A DNA stretch of 64,000 bases, taken from NCBI GenBank assembly GCA_029204225.1, contig MU832046.1:26128-90127 (forward strand), read 5' to 3'. Made by a program: the position numbers and the translations under genes. The number at the start of each line of letters is the position of its first letter. Position 1 is the stretch's first letter. Of this stretch, positions 1 through 9,703 are shown one piece after another. Under the pieces are notes generated by a model. That model was not told the origin of the DNA. It searched no databases and worked only from the letters and a program-made list of their open reading frames with translations. This DNA is from Diphasiastrum complanatum. Taxonomy: Eukaryota; Streptophyta; Lycopodiopsida; Lycopodiales; Lycopodiaceae.

Positions 1-2284
1 ATTCACGGACCAGCTTTGCCTGAGACATATACTTGTGTTGATTTTTAAGCACAAATTCTAAATATACAAGCTGATATTTTGTGTTTGATGTTAACACTAT
101 TTCTAATATCAAGTCTTTGGCTTGCTAATCAACGACGATCAGCAAGCCAAAGACTTGATGTAGGTGTCGAAGTAATCTATGGAAAGCATTTGTTGCTTCA
201 GCCTCTTCTTCTCACACTCTTTGATCAAGAAGCCTCATCACTGTTGTTGCATACAACACTCACTCATCTGACCTTTTTAGTTTACGGATTTGCAACAGAA
301 TCATGAGCCTCTGGAGTTTGATCGCTTACAGTAGCTTATTCGAATGCTACAACGGTTGCCAAAATAGAAGATTTAATTATCTGGTTGATTTGAACAGATG
401 GAAAAAACTTTGAGAGACGGGTAAGTACTAGATAGTACTAAGTAGTCAGTCTCATTGCATCAATATCGCCCTTTCAAACAAATTTCCGTTAATTAAACTG
501 TCATGCATTTAATAGCACATCAGTCGTTTATAGAGAACATATGTTCCATGTAATAAGTGGTCACTTAATTTAGAACACCTGCTCGGCTATAAAAGCACAA
601 ATAGTTTATTTCATGCTCATGCGTAGAAGCTTTATCCTCCACAATGTTTGAGCAAACATATTACAAAGGACATATTTGATTCAATGATAACAAACGATTC
701 TCATTCCAGAAATCAAACAAGTTCAAAATAAAGTCCATTTTTGAAGTTTTTCAATACAAAAATATGTACAGAAAAATCCTCAAACCACCTGTGTATCACT
801 TGTATTGTATTAGACAAAAATTCCAACAACAGCTTTCTTTAGCTAGATAGAACTGATTTGTGGAGTGCATTATGATGTCCAGTTCTAATCCATCAAATAC
901 AAACACTGAAAATTTTCGTGGTCTTGTGCCACTCGTGGGTCTGGTTAGCAGACAAGAGTTGGATCTTTTAAATAAAGATACTGAGCACTTTTGAAAATTG
1001 AAACAAGCTTGCAAACATAACAATCATATATAGAACTTTTGAACACACCGTCTTTGCTCTCACCTGCACACAATAAGCCGCTGCCCGCATAACTTCTGAT
1101 GGAACTAATGTTTTGAGTGATCAAGCTTGTAAAGGAAGAGGACCAACCAAGGTAGAAACAGACCTTAAAGCAGTCTCGAGCAAATGGGTTTTGAATGCGC
1201 TAATGCACACTTGCCATAGTCTTCAATATTTGTCTTAAAACTCTCTACTCCCTCCTTTTCAATTGAACTGCTTGGAAAAGTTTTTCCGCAGTCACGATCG
1301 TGCCGATTTTGCCAGGGTAAGTGGAAAGAGGTTTCCCGAGCCGCGAGCGACAAGCACGCTGCACTGCTCCTTCTACTCAGCCACTGCATAATGCATTGTG
1401 CAAAAACTTGGAAGTTCGAACTTCGAAGATTCAACATGGATCTGGATTTTGGATTCTCAAATGTTTTAACTTGAATGAGAAATGACGAATGTCATTTCGC
1501 ATTGAATCACAATAGCAGTGCATTTAATTAATTAGAGTCCCAAGGGCCAATGGCCGACCGCGTGGCATGTCAATGGTCACTGTGTCACAGTTCAAACTGC
1601 GTCTCTGAAACTGTAGTTGAAATTCAAATTTTGAATTGTCAAGGCTTCAAGCCTCAAAATTCAAATGAACTATGACATTGTGGACTTTGGACTCTGGAGT
1701 CCGGCCCCAAGACCATTACCCATAATTCCAATTTCCATAGTACATACTATTTAATATTTACTATTTACATGCAAAAAATTTCCTCCATAATTTGAAACAA
1801 GCCATTAAAAAACCTGTACATTTTGAAATACAATGTATATAATCCTCCAAGTCTAAAAGTAACCGTAGGTTTAACATGTAAAAACTTAATGAAGGAGCTA
1901 AAATCTGGTACATTTTTAAAATTGTCGATTTTTAAGAAATCTACATCCTTTTAAAATATTCATATGCCGGTTTTTTGTGAATTATGCCGGTTCCATTCCT
2001 TAACAATGCCGGTTTTCCTGAGCACTGGCCCCTGTCCACCCCCTCTCTTCCAAAAGGAAGCTAAGCTTAAGCTTGTAAAATTGACAAAACTTTATGCTAA
2101 TATTCAAAGTTTTTAACTTTTTAATCTAAACTTGGAGGCCTGTCCTTGTTGGCCATACTATCTCCTTACTCTCTCTCTCTACCTGCAGAGATCTCCAAGG
2201 TAATGGAAAGAGTTGTGGTACGTAGGAGTTGGAGAGGGGAGAGAAAGGGTCAAAAGTGAATTTTGTAAGTCTTACGGGTCCATG
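1..2284. other. AT-rich stretch with no recognised gene
   Basis: I see no convincing coding region here. Open frames are short and lack recognisable motifs. The visible structure is a set of inverted repeats: a 19-bp perfect hairpin near the left end, GAAATGAC/GTCATTTC arms at 1479-1498, a 14-bp palindrome GAAGTTCGAACTTC near 1412, and a bulged foldback near 1629-1671. A short CT run lies near 2164-2180. It may be old, decayed transposon sequence, but no terminal repeat could be paired. Confidence 0.5.
108..159. repeat. Perfect 19-bp inverted repeat (hairpin)
   Basis: The left arm ATCAAGTCTTTGGCTTGCT (108-126) is the exact reverse complement of the segment at 141-159, with a 14-nt loop between them. 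The pairing is uninterrupted. The sequence matches no transposon terminus or terminator that I recognise. Confidence 0.9.
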
Positions 2285-2369
2285 AGCCATGTGGCACCTT
2301 TTGGTGGTCCCACATGGCTAGAAAAGCCTAGAAGGGACAAATGGGGCCTTTCTTGGGCCCCACTTGTCC
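2285..2369. repeat. Two adjacent hairpins upstream of a gypsy gag
   Basis: Hairpin one pairs AGCCATGTG (2285-2293) with CACATGGCT (2311-2319), and CACC/GGTG pair again around a TTTT loop. Hairpin two pairs GGACAA-TGGGGCC (2335-2348) with GGCCCCA-TTGTCC (2356-2369) with a single mismatch. They lie about 150 bp before the first gag methionine of the downstream gypsy element. That is where LTR elements often carry leader structures, but a leader role is inference and no primer-binding site was found nearby. Confidence 0.7.
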
Positions 2370-2514
2370 TTTTTGCATGAGGGAGGAGAGAAGCTTAGGG
2401 GAGAGGGTAAAGGAGGTACGTTCACTTCCTTTCCCTCATTCTTCCAAGTTGTTGTAAAGTTCTTTTGCTCTCAAGTTGCTAGTTCTCAGAGCTCCAAGTC
2501 CTGTTGGGACTGAT

Positions 2515-3650
2515 ATGGAGAACATGACACGTGCCATAAATTTGTTACGGCAACAAATTGTGGACATGCGTTCAAAGCATGAACGGGCGGAGGCCGAGAT
2601 TCGGGCTATGTCCCAGTCTCGACAGGCTCTCCTAAACCCGATGTTTACTCCAAAATTTTTTATCGAAGAGAAAAAGGACAGACACCAAGATGTGGTGTTA
2701 GCCTGGTTAGATCAATGGATGTCGCATTTCTCCATCCACGATCTATTAGATATCTCACGTATTTCTACGACCATCATGTTTTTACGCGGTAAGGCGTATT
2801 CTTGGTGGCAGGACCTTAAAGACCGAGCTACAGTCCCAACCACTAAGGATGACTTCCAGGCGGCCTTTAGGCTGCCTTTATGCCTGTCCTAGACGATTTT
2901 GAATATTATCGTCGATTTGCTACATTGCAAATGGGGACGAAGCCCTTGGACGTCTACTTACAAGACTTCCAAGAGGCTGCTTCACGGTTTTTTAATCGCA
3001 TAGACGGGGTACTCCTTAAGTTGCATTTCATCTTGGGCTTGCCCAAGGAATATCAGTTGGAAGTATGTCGTAATCAGCCACAGTCCCTAGAGGATGTTGT
3101 GCGTTTCGTTCGAATTTTCGACGATACGCACACGATAACCCGCAAAGAACAACCAAAGTCCGAAGCCAAAGACAAATCCTCTGCCGGTCCTTCTTTCAAA
3201 AAGGGCAAGGAGCGCATGATCGGCGAAGCTTCTCCTTCAGGGAAGAAAAAGAAGCACCCTCGATTGGAGAGAGCGGACTTCGACAAGGCCAAAAGCGACA
3301 GGCTGTGTTTCTCCTGCATGGAGAAGGGGCACCTTTCCAAGGACTGCCCGAAGAGACGGAAGAAGGGTGGCCGCTCTTTTAAGGTGCCAGGTTATTCTTC
3401 TATTTCTTGCATTGATGTATCTTTTAAAGATGAAACAGTTTGTTTGAATTGTTGTTTTAATACTGCGGTGTTTGGACCTCATGACCTCATTCGTATGAGT
3501 GGGTTTGTAGGCAGCCAAACTGTGAGTATTCTTTTTTACGAGGATTCTACGCATAATTTTATTAATGCTAAGTTGGTGCAGAAGCTGGAGCTGGCAACCG
3601 CACCAAGTGACCACAAGTATGTGGTTAGGATGGCAACTAGTGGGGAATAG
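2515..3650 (+). pseudogene. Gypsy gag and protease remnant
   Basis: The capsid-like gag starts at the ATG at 2515 and runs in one frame to about 2890, then continues in another frame from about 2880, so one frameshift breaks it. The second part carries a CCHC zinc knuckle, CFSCMEKGHLSKDC (about 3308-3350), which would bind packaged RNA. After a lysine-rich linker comes an aspartic protease remnant where the expected DSGATHNFI-type motif reads YEDSTHNFI. The catalytic D-S/T-G triad is therefore lost. A stop at 3648-3650 ends the frame. It is a pseudogene, assigned from motif order. Confidence 0.8.
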
Positions 3651-4128
3651 TAGGTCTGGGACCACTTTGTCCCCCACGTGCCGTTGAAAATTCAAGACTA
3701 TGTAGATAGTTTGTCTTTTCACGTCATGAATCTAGATAAGATGGATGTAATCCTAGGAAAAGAGTGGTTTTTTTGCTAGGAATGAGTCCTTAAAGAAAAA
3801 CTATGTATCTCATTGTATTTTTTTCTTGCATAATGACTCATGGGTTTGTCTTAAAGGCGATGAGCCTGATCTAGTTTTTGTAACTGCTCATGAAGTGAAT
3901 CAATGTATTTTAAATTCTGAGTATTTCTCGTATTTATGTTATCTGATAGATGAATCTTACATAGATACTTTTAGTACTCATAATGTTAATGTTGTTGTAT
4001 CATCTTTCCCTAAAGCATTGTCTTTTATTGATGATAATTTAGAATCTTTGCCTGAGGGCAAAATCTTTAAGAGACTTAGGGAGGCATATAATGATATATT
4101 CCATGAGCAGTTGCCGGAGGGTCTTCCC
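3651..4128 (+). pseudogene. Gypsy protease-RT linker, interrupted by E1
   Basis: The conserved retropepsin tail MDVILGKEW is visible near 3740-3765, followed by a stop. The frame then reopens through 3826-4128 and reads EQLPEGLP at the point where E1 begins. The partner half ([12 protein letters not shown]) resumes at about 9704. Together they match the approach to the RT domain seen in gypsy polyproteins. Confidence 0.75.
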
Positions 4129-4775
4129 TGTGAAAATTGTCAACATTTCCTTGTCTAGTTTTAGGCCAAAATTGCTAAAAATGGCACATAGTTTAGGATC
4201 TGACTTTTCACACGTGTGAAACAGGTCTAGATATTTTTAGTAAGTGTATTTTTTCAGTATGAAGAAGTGTCAAACTTCAAGACCTTCGAAATGAGTCCAT
4301 TTTCATGTATTTTGGACATATATGCCAATTTTACCGATATAGGGCATATTTTAGGTAAGGAGGGTCTAGAGAGAGGAGAGAGAGTCATCTCTCTCAGCTA
4401 TATATAGCAGGTAGGCCGTGGAGAAACAGGTTGGAGCAGATCCATTGTATTCATTTGCTTAATGAGAGATTTTTCTATTGGGTTCTCCTTCCATTGTTGG
4501 CATTGTGTAGTGATTGAGTTCAAGCTTTGTGTGTATGATCTTAGGTGCTTTCCAAAAGTGGTAGGCTGATGTATTATGGACTGTATAATGCTATTTTGGG
4601 CCGCACTTGATGTTTATGGAAGTTTCCATTTGTGATAAATGCTTTTTGATCAAGTTCTTTGCATTCTAGGTAGCATAGAATGTGTTGCCAATTCCTAGCT
4701 TATGTAGTTTGGAGTGCAAGCATTCAAGCCAATGATCTTGGAGTTTAGATCCACTTAGGATCTGTATTTTTCACA
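4129..4775 (+). repeat. E1 5' LTR
   Basis: It begins TGTGAAAATTG and ends TTTTTCACA. The U3 carries the palindrome TTTCACACGTGTGAAA (4206-4221), with a G-box/ABRE-like core. A TATA-like TATATATAG lies near 4399-4407. From about 4531 onward the sequence is nearly identical to the LTR of E2, whereas the U3 is clearly diverged. Confidence 0.93.
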
Positions 4776-4792
4776 TGGTATCAGAGCTGGTT
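4776..4792 (+). other. E1 primer-binding site
   Basis: TGGTATCAGAGC directly abuts the LTR end. It is complementary to the 3' end of plant initiator tRNA-Met, the usual primer of plant copia elements. Confidence 0.9.
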
Positions 4793-5947
4793 GGCTTCTA
4801 TTTACAGTAAGTATTCCATTTTTGGTGATATTTGGATGTTTGATCAAGTTCTAGCATGATTTTGCATTGCTTTGTTGATCAAATCTTACTAACCTTTGTT
4901 TTGTGAGTTGAACTTGTGGATCAAAAGCATATTTCAGGTCTATTGAAGATCAGAGGCTGAAAAGAAACTATTTTGGATCAGATCATAACACCTAATCATT
5001 TGTGATTGTGAGGCTTGTGCATATTCAATACTAACAATGTTCTTTTCAATCCTATTGTTGACAATCTCCATTCTTGGATGAACACTCTCCTTAAGTGGAT
5101 GAAACTTCTCCTTAAGTGGATGACAAATGCTCTTTTGAGTGAGTTGTAATTCTCCTAAAGGCTGAGCAAAGCTCCCATTTGGATGAAAGATCCCCTTTTT
5201 TGGGTGAACATATTGTAAGCTCCATTGTGAAGAGCATATTGTAAAGATTGTCATCAATTTTGGCATAAATTTTGGTGTACTTTGTTGAGCATGTAAGTAA
5301 CTCTCCTTATGTAATTTGATTGGAGCATTTGCTGGAAGGTGTTAACCATTATGCAAGTGTGTTTTCAGGTTCTTAACAGGTTGAGGAACATTCTCATGTG
5401 AAGTGATCTTAGATCTACATCTAAACACCAAGATTTGACAAGATAGTGAAGCTAGTCTTGTGATTCACTAAGTGTGCTCATTCATTCACCTCTAAATCTT
5501 GTATTTATCACTTGCTGGAGTTTATAAACTTTTAGAAGTGTGGTTTACATGTGGTTTTACAGGTTGAATCAATATATTAGTGTGTTGATCATATGTTGAT
5601 CAAGTTTGTTCATTACTAGGTAATCTTGGCATCCTAGTTTTGGGTATTTTCTAAGAATGCAAGTAACTCTTCACACCATAACTTGATTTGGTCACTTGCT
5701 GGAAAGTTTGAGAGCTTAAGCAAGAGTGTGTTCAGGTTGGTTTGATTTTGTAATCCATTCTTAGTGTGTGCAAAGTGTTGCATGTGTTTCAATCTTCCTT
5801 TCTATGCTTGGAAACCATCTAGGTTCAAGATAGAAGTGTTTTAGGGTCCTAAATCTTCATAGATCTCTTTATCTATCATTTGTTGAGAGAAAAGTGAGTG
5901 CTAAGTGCTTTAGGACAGAACCTAAAAGTTGAAGAAACATTAGAATC
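4793..5947 (+). other. E1 untranslated leader
   Basis: A leader of about 1.15 kb lies between primer site and gag ATG. It is nearly identical to the leader of E2 (27122-28275). It holds a local repeat of a GGATGAA-CTCTCCTTAAGT type motif near 5078-5130. That repeat produces a reverse-strand open frame (4940-5266) present in both elements. I treat the frame as a by-product of the repeat, not a gene. Confidence 0.7.
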
Positions 5948-8900
5948 ATGGCTTCCAATGGTGGGATCATGCTAGAGTCTAGTGAAAGGTTGAGTTCATC
6001 AAACTACTCTACTTGGAAAGTGAGGATGGAGTCCTTACTTGAGTTGAATGAACTCATGGACATAGTTGCAGAAATTGAAGAGAGACCTCTCACACTTCAA
6101 GAGCAACAAAGGTTTGATAAGAAGGCCAAAAGGGCTCTCCATATCATTAAAATGAATGTTACAAATGAACTTCTCAAGGAAGTTGGAAAGTGTCAAAGTG
6201 CAAGTGAGGCATGGAATGCCTTAAAGAAGCTCTTTGAATCAAAGTCCACATCTAGGGTATTGACCCTAAGGAGACAAATATTTTCTAGTAGGCAAAGAGA
6301 GGGTGAAAGTGCTCATGCATTTATCTTGAGAGTTAAGTCCCTAAGTGATGATTTAGCATGCATTGATGAGAACATAAAAGATGGTGAAATAGTCCAAGTT
6401 ATGTTGAATGGTTTGCTAAATGAACATGCTAACCTTGTGCAAAGTTTTGCCATTCAAAGAGTCTTGCCAAGTGTGGTTGACTTGCAAGAAATCTTATTGG
6501 CTGAAGAACATAGGTTGCAATCAAAGCTTGATGGTGCATCCTTGCAAGGTGGAGGTGAAGAGGCTTTCTTCACAAAAGGCAAATTCAAGGGCAAAGGTAA
6601 AGGCAAAGGGAAATGGTCCAAAGGTGGTAACTTTGATCATGATGATCACTCTTCCTCTTCCTCTTCTACTAAGAACAATAAGTCAAAGTTCAAGTGCTTT
6701 TATTGTGGGATAAAAGGACATTTTGCAAATGAATGCCATAAGAAACAAAATGCTAGATCTAGGTTGAGATCTAATGTACTTCTTGGAGATGATAATTGTT
6801 GTGCTAACTTGGCAAGCTTTGGTGAATCTATGGTCAATTTTTTGGATCCATTGGATCTTGAAGATGCACTAGTGTTACCTACTAGTCATATGGAGTCATG
6901 TGGAGCTAAATTAGCATCATGTTTGTACTCTTCTACTCATGGAATTCCAAGGCTTGTTGGTTCTTCAATGGTGCTAGATGGCAAGTGCAAAAATGGAAAA
7001 GGTAAGGAAGGAGCTAACTTCATCAATGGAGTTGATGAAGATTCTTCTTTGGAAGTGATTGTTGCTAATGACTTGTTTGTTCATATGGAAAAAGATGGAG
7101 ATGCTAAGTGTCATTCTTTGCAAGAAGATGGTTGTTCTTCTAATTCTTTTCATATTGATGTATGTAATCATGTGGGAAAAGATGATGGTGCTTTGAGCAT
7201 GCTTGAAGGAAATGGTTCTTTTACATCTTTTTGTGATAAAGTCATTTGTGCAACAAGTGGTGTCACATTTCTTCATAAAAAGAGTAGATCAAAGGTTTCT
7301 ATCATGAGACTTGGTGAGGGAGATCACAAGTCAAAAGGAAGAGAAGTATGTGAAGTGTTCAAAGTAGGATGTACTTTGAATGATGTTTTTATGAACGATA
7401 GTGAGGAAGAATCATTATCATATGACTCATTACCTAAATCATTGAGTAGAAGTTCATGTTTGAAAAGAGAGAGTACTTCAATCACTCTTATGTTGAAGGT
7501 ACTAAGGATTCTTTTCTTGGCTTCTAATATTCAAGAGTCTTCTACTTCTTATGGTGCAACTATCAAGAGGGAGGTTTCTAACTTTTGTGGTGCTAGCATT
7601 AAGAGGGAGTCTTGTGAAGGAAAGGGCAATGGAAGAGTGGTTCTTGGGAAGATCCAAAGCATGGATCTAACATCTCTTCATCAACTCAAAGCATTCTATG
7701 ATTGTGGTGGATTGTTCATTCATGGTCAAGATGGCAAAAGGTTGGTTGAAGAAGACTACATGGAGCAACTCAAGTGGCAACTTCTTCAAGGCAAGGGAGA
7801 TATCATTGGTGAGCTTATTGAGGTTTGTTATGAACTCAAGAGGGCTGTTTTGATTAGGTTTGATACTCATCTTCACCTACTCTACTTCATGTTAAATGGA
7901 AATGTTGGAATCTATCTTTTGGTTTATGATGGTGGCATTGTTTTCACTAACTATAGTGAAGGGTCAAATTTGAGCATTGATGAGATCTTGTGGGATCTTA
8001 ATCATGTGTTTGAGAGGGAGTATCTTCAGAGTTTCAGATCTGAAGATGTTCACATATGCAAGATCTTTGATGTCTTATTGGAAGATCAAGAGGTTGATCT
8101 TGGATTGCTTCATCAACACCAAGAGACAAGTGGCAATTCGAAGCTAGTGAAAAGCATCAAAGAAGAGACAAATGGTCAAGGCATTTTGGATCTGTTTTTA
8201 CAGGTTCTTGAAGGTTCAAGTAAGGTCTTTGGAGCTGCAAGGAAGTGTCTTCTTACTCTACCTCACTTGCCTAATCTCATGTATGAACATTGTTATGTCA
8301 ATGTGTTGAAATTGTCAAATTTCAATAAAACTAGTTCCATAGTTTTGCATCCTTTGGATCTTGGAGATGGAATAGTTATCATTGCTGGTTTGTATGATCA
8401 AGTACATGAATTCATTCAGATCTTGAAAGGTATTGAAGTGGTCAATATGTTTTCTTTTGAACAAAGTTCAAGATCTAGTATTCTAGTGTTGGCAAATTGG
8501 CAACTTGTTGACATTGTAGGATCAAGCGTTGTGTGCAAATCTTGTGGAGGTACTTCAAGTATTTCAAGTTCAGGTTTTGGTCATTCAAATGGAGTAGGGA
8601 ACACATCTTTTTGGCATTCATTCACTCAAAGGCTTTCATGGATTGAAGATCTACAAAGGCAAGGTGGTGATGGAAGTTCATTCATGGAGATACATGTTGC
8701 ATTCACTATATGTATAGTGAAATGTGGAGGAGGCATGCAAACACTTGTTGATCACTTTCATTTACAACTTGTTTGCTGCTATTTTACAGAGAAACCAGAG
8801 ATGGATACATGGAGGAATTCATTAATTGAGATTCTATGTTCTTTTACATGTACCATTTATATGATTCTATGTAAAATTGATGTAAGAAATAGTGAAGCAT

Positions 8901-9040
8901 CCTATATGGACACTATTATCTATATCAATTATGTTGTGTCCTATTTTGTACATATTAGGATCCTTGAGAAGAGATCTATTCTGATGATGGAGATCATTCT
9001 TAATTTGGAACAAAGTAGTGTTGTAAAACTAGCAAGTTAA
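5948..9040 (+). CDS. E1 ORF: copia gag fused to unknown middle and degenerate RT-derived tail
   Basis: The single frame encodes 1030 residues from an ATG in good context. Residues 1-262 are a copia gag (UBN2-type capsid, then CCHC knuckle CFYCGIKGHFANEC) and differ from E2 gag at about one residue. Residues about 270-603 are unrecognised, acidic and serine-rich, with a short internal echo (ATIKRE/ASIKRE). They replace the protease, integrase and first RT part present in E2. Residues about 604-1030 are the tail shared with E2 at roughly 80% identity. The tail opens with MEQLKWQ and contains IYLLVYDGGIVFTN, resembling a copia RT YVDD region with both catalytic positions altered. Two hydrophobic stretches lie near the C-terminus. 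No enzymatic activity is predicted. The structure is close to known gag-only terminal-repeat retrotransposons. Confidence 0.85.
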   Translation: MASNGGIMLESSERLSSSNYSTWKVRMESLLELNELMDIVAEIEERPLTLQEQQRFDKKAKRALHIIKMNVTNELLKEVGKCQSASEAWNALKKLFESKSTSRVLTLRRQIFSSRQREGESAHAFILRVKSLSDDLACIDENIKDGEIVQVMLNGLLNEHANLVQSFAIQRVLPSVVDLQEILLAEEHRLQSKLDGASLQGGGEEAFFTKGKFKGKGKGKGKWSKGGNFDHDDHSSSSSSTKNNKSKFKCFYCGIKGHFANECHKKQNARSRLRSNVLLGDDNCCANLASFGESMVNFLDPLDLEDALVLPTSHMESCGAKLASCLYSSTHGIPRLVGSSMVLDGKCKNGKGKEGANFINGVDEDSSLEVIVANDLFVHMEKDGDAKCHSLQEDGCSSNSFHIDVCNHVGKDDGALSMLEGNGSFTSFCDKVICATSGVTFLHKKSRSKVSIMRLGEGDHKSKGREVCEVFKVGCTLNDVFMNDSEEESLSYDSLPKSLSRSSCLKRESTSITLMLKVLRILFLASNIQESSTSYGATIKREVSNFCGASIKRESCEGKGNGRVVLGKIQSMDLTSLHQLKAFYDCGGLFIHGQDGKRLVEEDYMEQLKWQLLQGKGDIIGELIEVCYELKRAVLIRFDTHLHLLYFMLNGNVGIYLLVYDGGIVFTNYSEGSNLSIDEILWDLNHVFEREYLQSFRSEDVHICKIFDVLLEDQEVDLGLLHQHQETSGNSKLVKSIKEETNGQGILDLFLQVLEGSSKVFGAARKCLLTLPHLPNLMYEHCYVNVLKLSNFNKTSSIVLHPLDLGDGIVIIAGLYDQVHEFIQILKGIEVVNMFSFEQSSRSSILVLANWQLVDIVGSSVVCKSCGGTSSISSSGFGHSNGVGNTSFWHSFTQRLSWIEDLQRQGGDGSSFMEIHVAFTICIVKCGGGMQTLVDHFHLQLVCCYFTEKPEMDTWRNSLIEILCSFTCTIYMILCKIDVRNSEASYMDTIIYINYVVSYFVHIRILEKRSILMMEIILNLEQSSVVKLAS

Positions 9041-9053
9041 GTTGAAGAGGGAG
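9041..9053 (+). other. E1 polypurine tract
   Basis: GTTGAAGAGGGAG immediately precedes the 3' LTR and would prime plus-strand synthesis. The same sequence precedes the 3' LTR of E2. Confidence 0.85.
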
Positions 9054-9699
9054 TGTGAAAATTGTCAACATTTCCTTGTCTAGTTTTAGGCCAAAATTGC
9101 TAAAAATGGCACATAGTTTAGGATCTGACTTTTCACACGTGTGAAACAGGTCTAGATATTTTTAGTAAGTGTATTTTTTCAGTATGAAGAAGTGTCAAAC
9201 TTCAAGACCTTCGAAATGAGTCCATTTTCATGTATTTTGGACATATATGCCAATTTTACCTATATAGGGCATATTTTAGGTAAGGAGGGTCTAGAGAGAG
9301 GAGAGAGAGTCATCTCTCTCAGCTATATATAGCAGGTAGGCCGTGGAGAAACAGGTTGGAGCAGATCCATTGTATTCATTTGCTTAATGAGAGATTTTTC
9401 TATTGGGTTCTCCTTCCATTGTTGGCATTGTGTAGTGATTGAGTTCAAGCTTTGTGTGTATGATCTTAGGTGCTTTCCAAAAGTGGTAGGCTGATGTATT
9501 ATGGACTGTATAATGCTATTTTGGGCGCACTTGATGTTTATGGAAGTTTCCATTTGTGATAAATGCTTTTTGATCAAGTTCTTTGCATTCTAGGTAGCAT
9601 AGAATGTGTTGCCAATTCCTAGCTTATGTAGTTTGGAGTGCAAGCATTCAAGCTAATGATCTTGGAGTTTAGATCCACTTAGGATCTGTATTTTTCACA
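9054..9699 (+). repeat. E1 3' LTR
   Basis: It matches the 5' LTR from TGTGAAAATTG to TTTTTCACA. Differences I see are G/T in the TTTACC-ATATAGG segment, one missing C in the GGGCCGCAC segment, and C/T in CAAGC-AATG. The palindrome TTTCACACGTGTGAAA is at 9131-9146. Confidence 0.93.
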
Positions 9700-9703
9700 T
9701 CCC

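Larger units (their letters stand above)
4129..9699 (+). mobile_element. E1: young non-autonomous Ty1/copia-type element (gag plus unknown ORF)
   Basis: This is a complete element with LTRs at 4129-4775 and 9054-9699, a tRNA-iMet primer-binding site, a purine tract before the 3' LTR, and one long ORF. The two LTRs differ by only about two substitutions and one single-base indel by eye, so insertion was recent. Flanking TCCC (4125-4128 and 9700-9703) is a probable 4-bp target duplication; a 5-bp reading has one mismatch. The ORF has gag but no recognisable protease, integrase or intact RT. E1 would therefore need enzymes from another element. Confidence 0.9.

Noticed and set aside
4940-5266. 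Reverse-strand open frame in the E1 leader, also present in E2 (27803-28066)
   Set aside because: The leaders are almost identical copies, so conservation says nothing about selection. The frame is built on a local GGATGAA/CTTAAGT repeat and has no domain.
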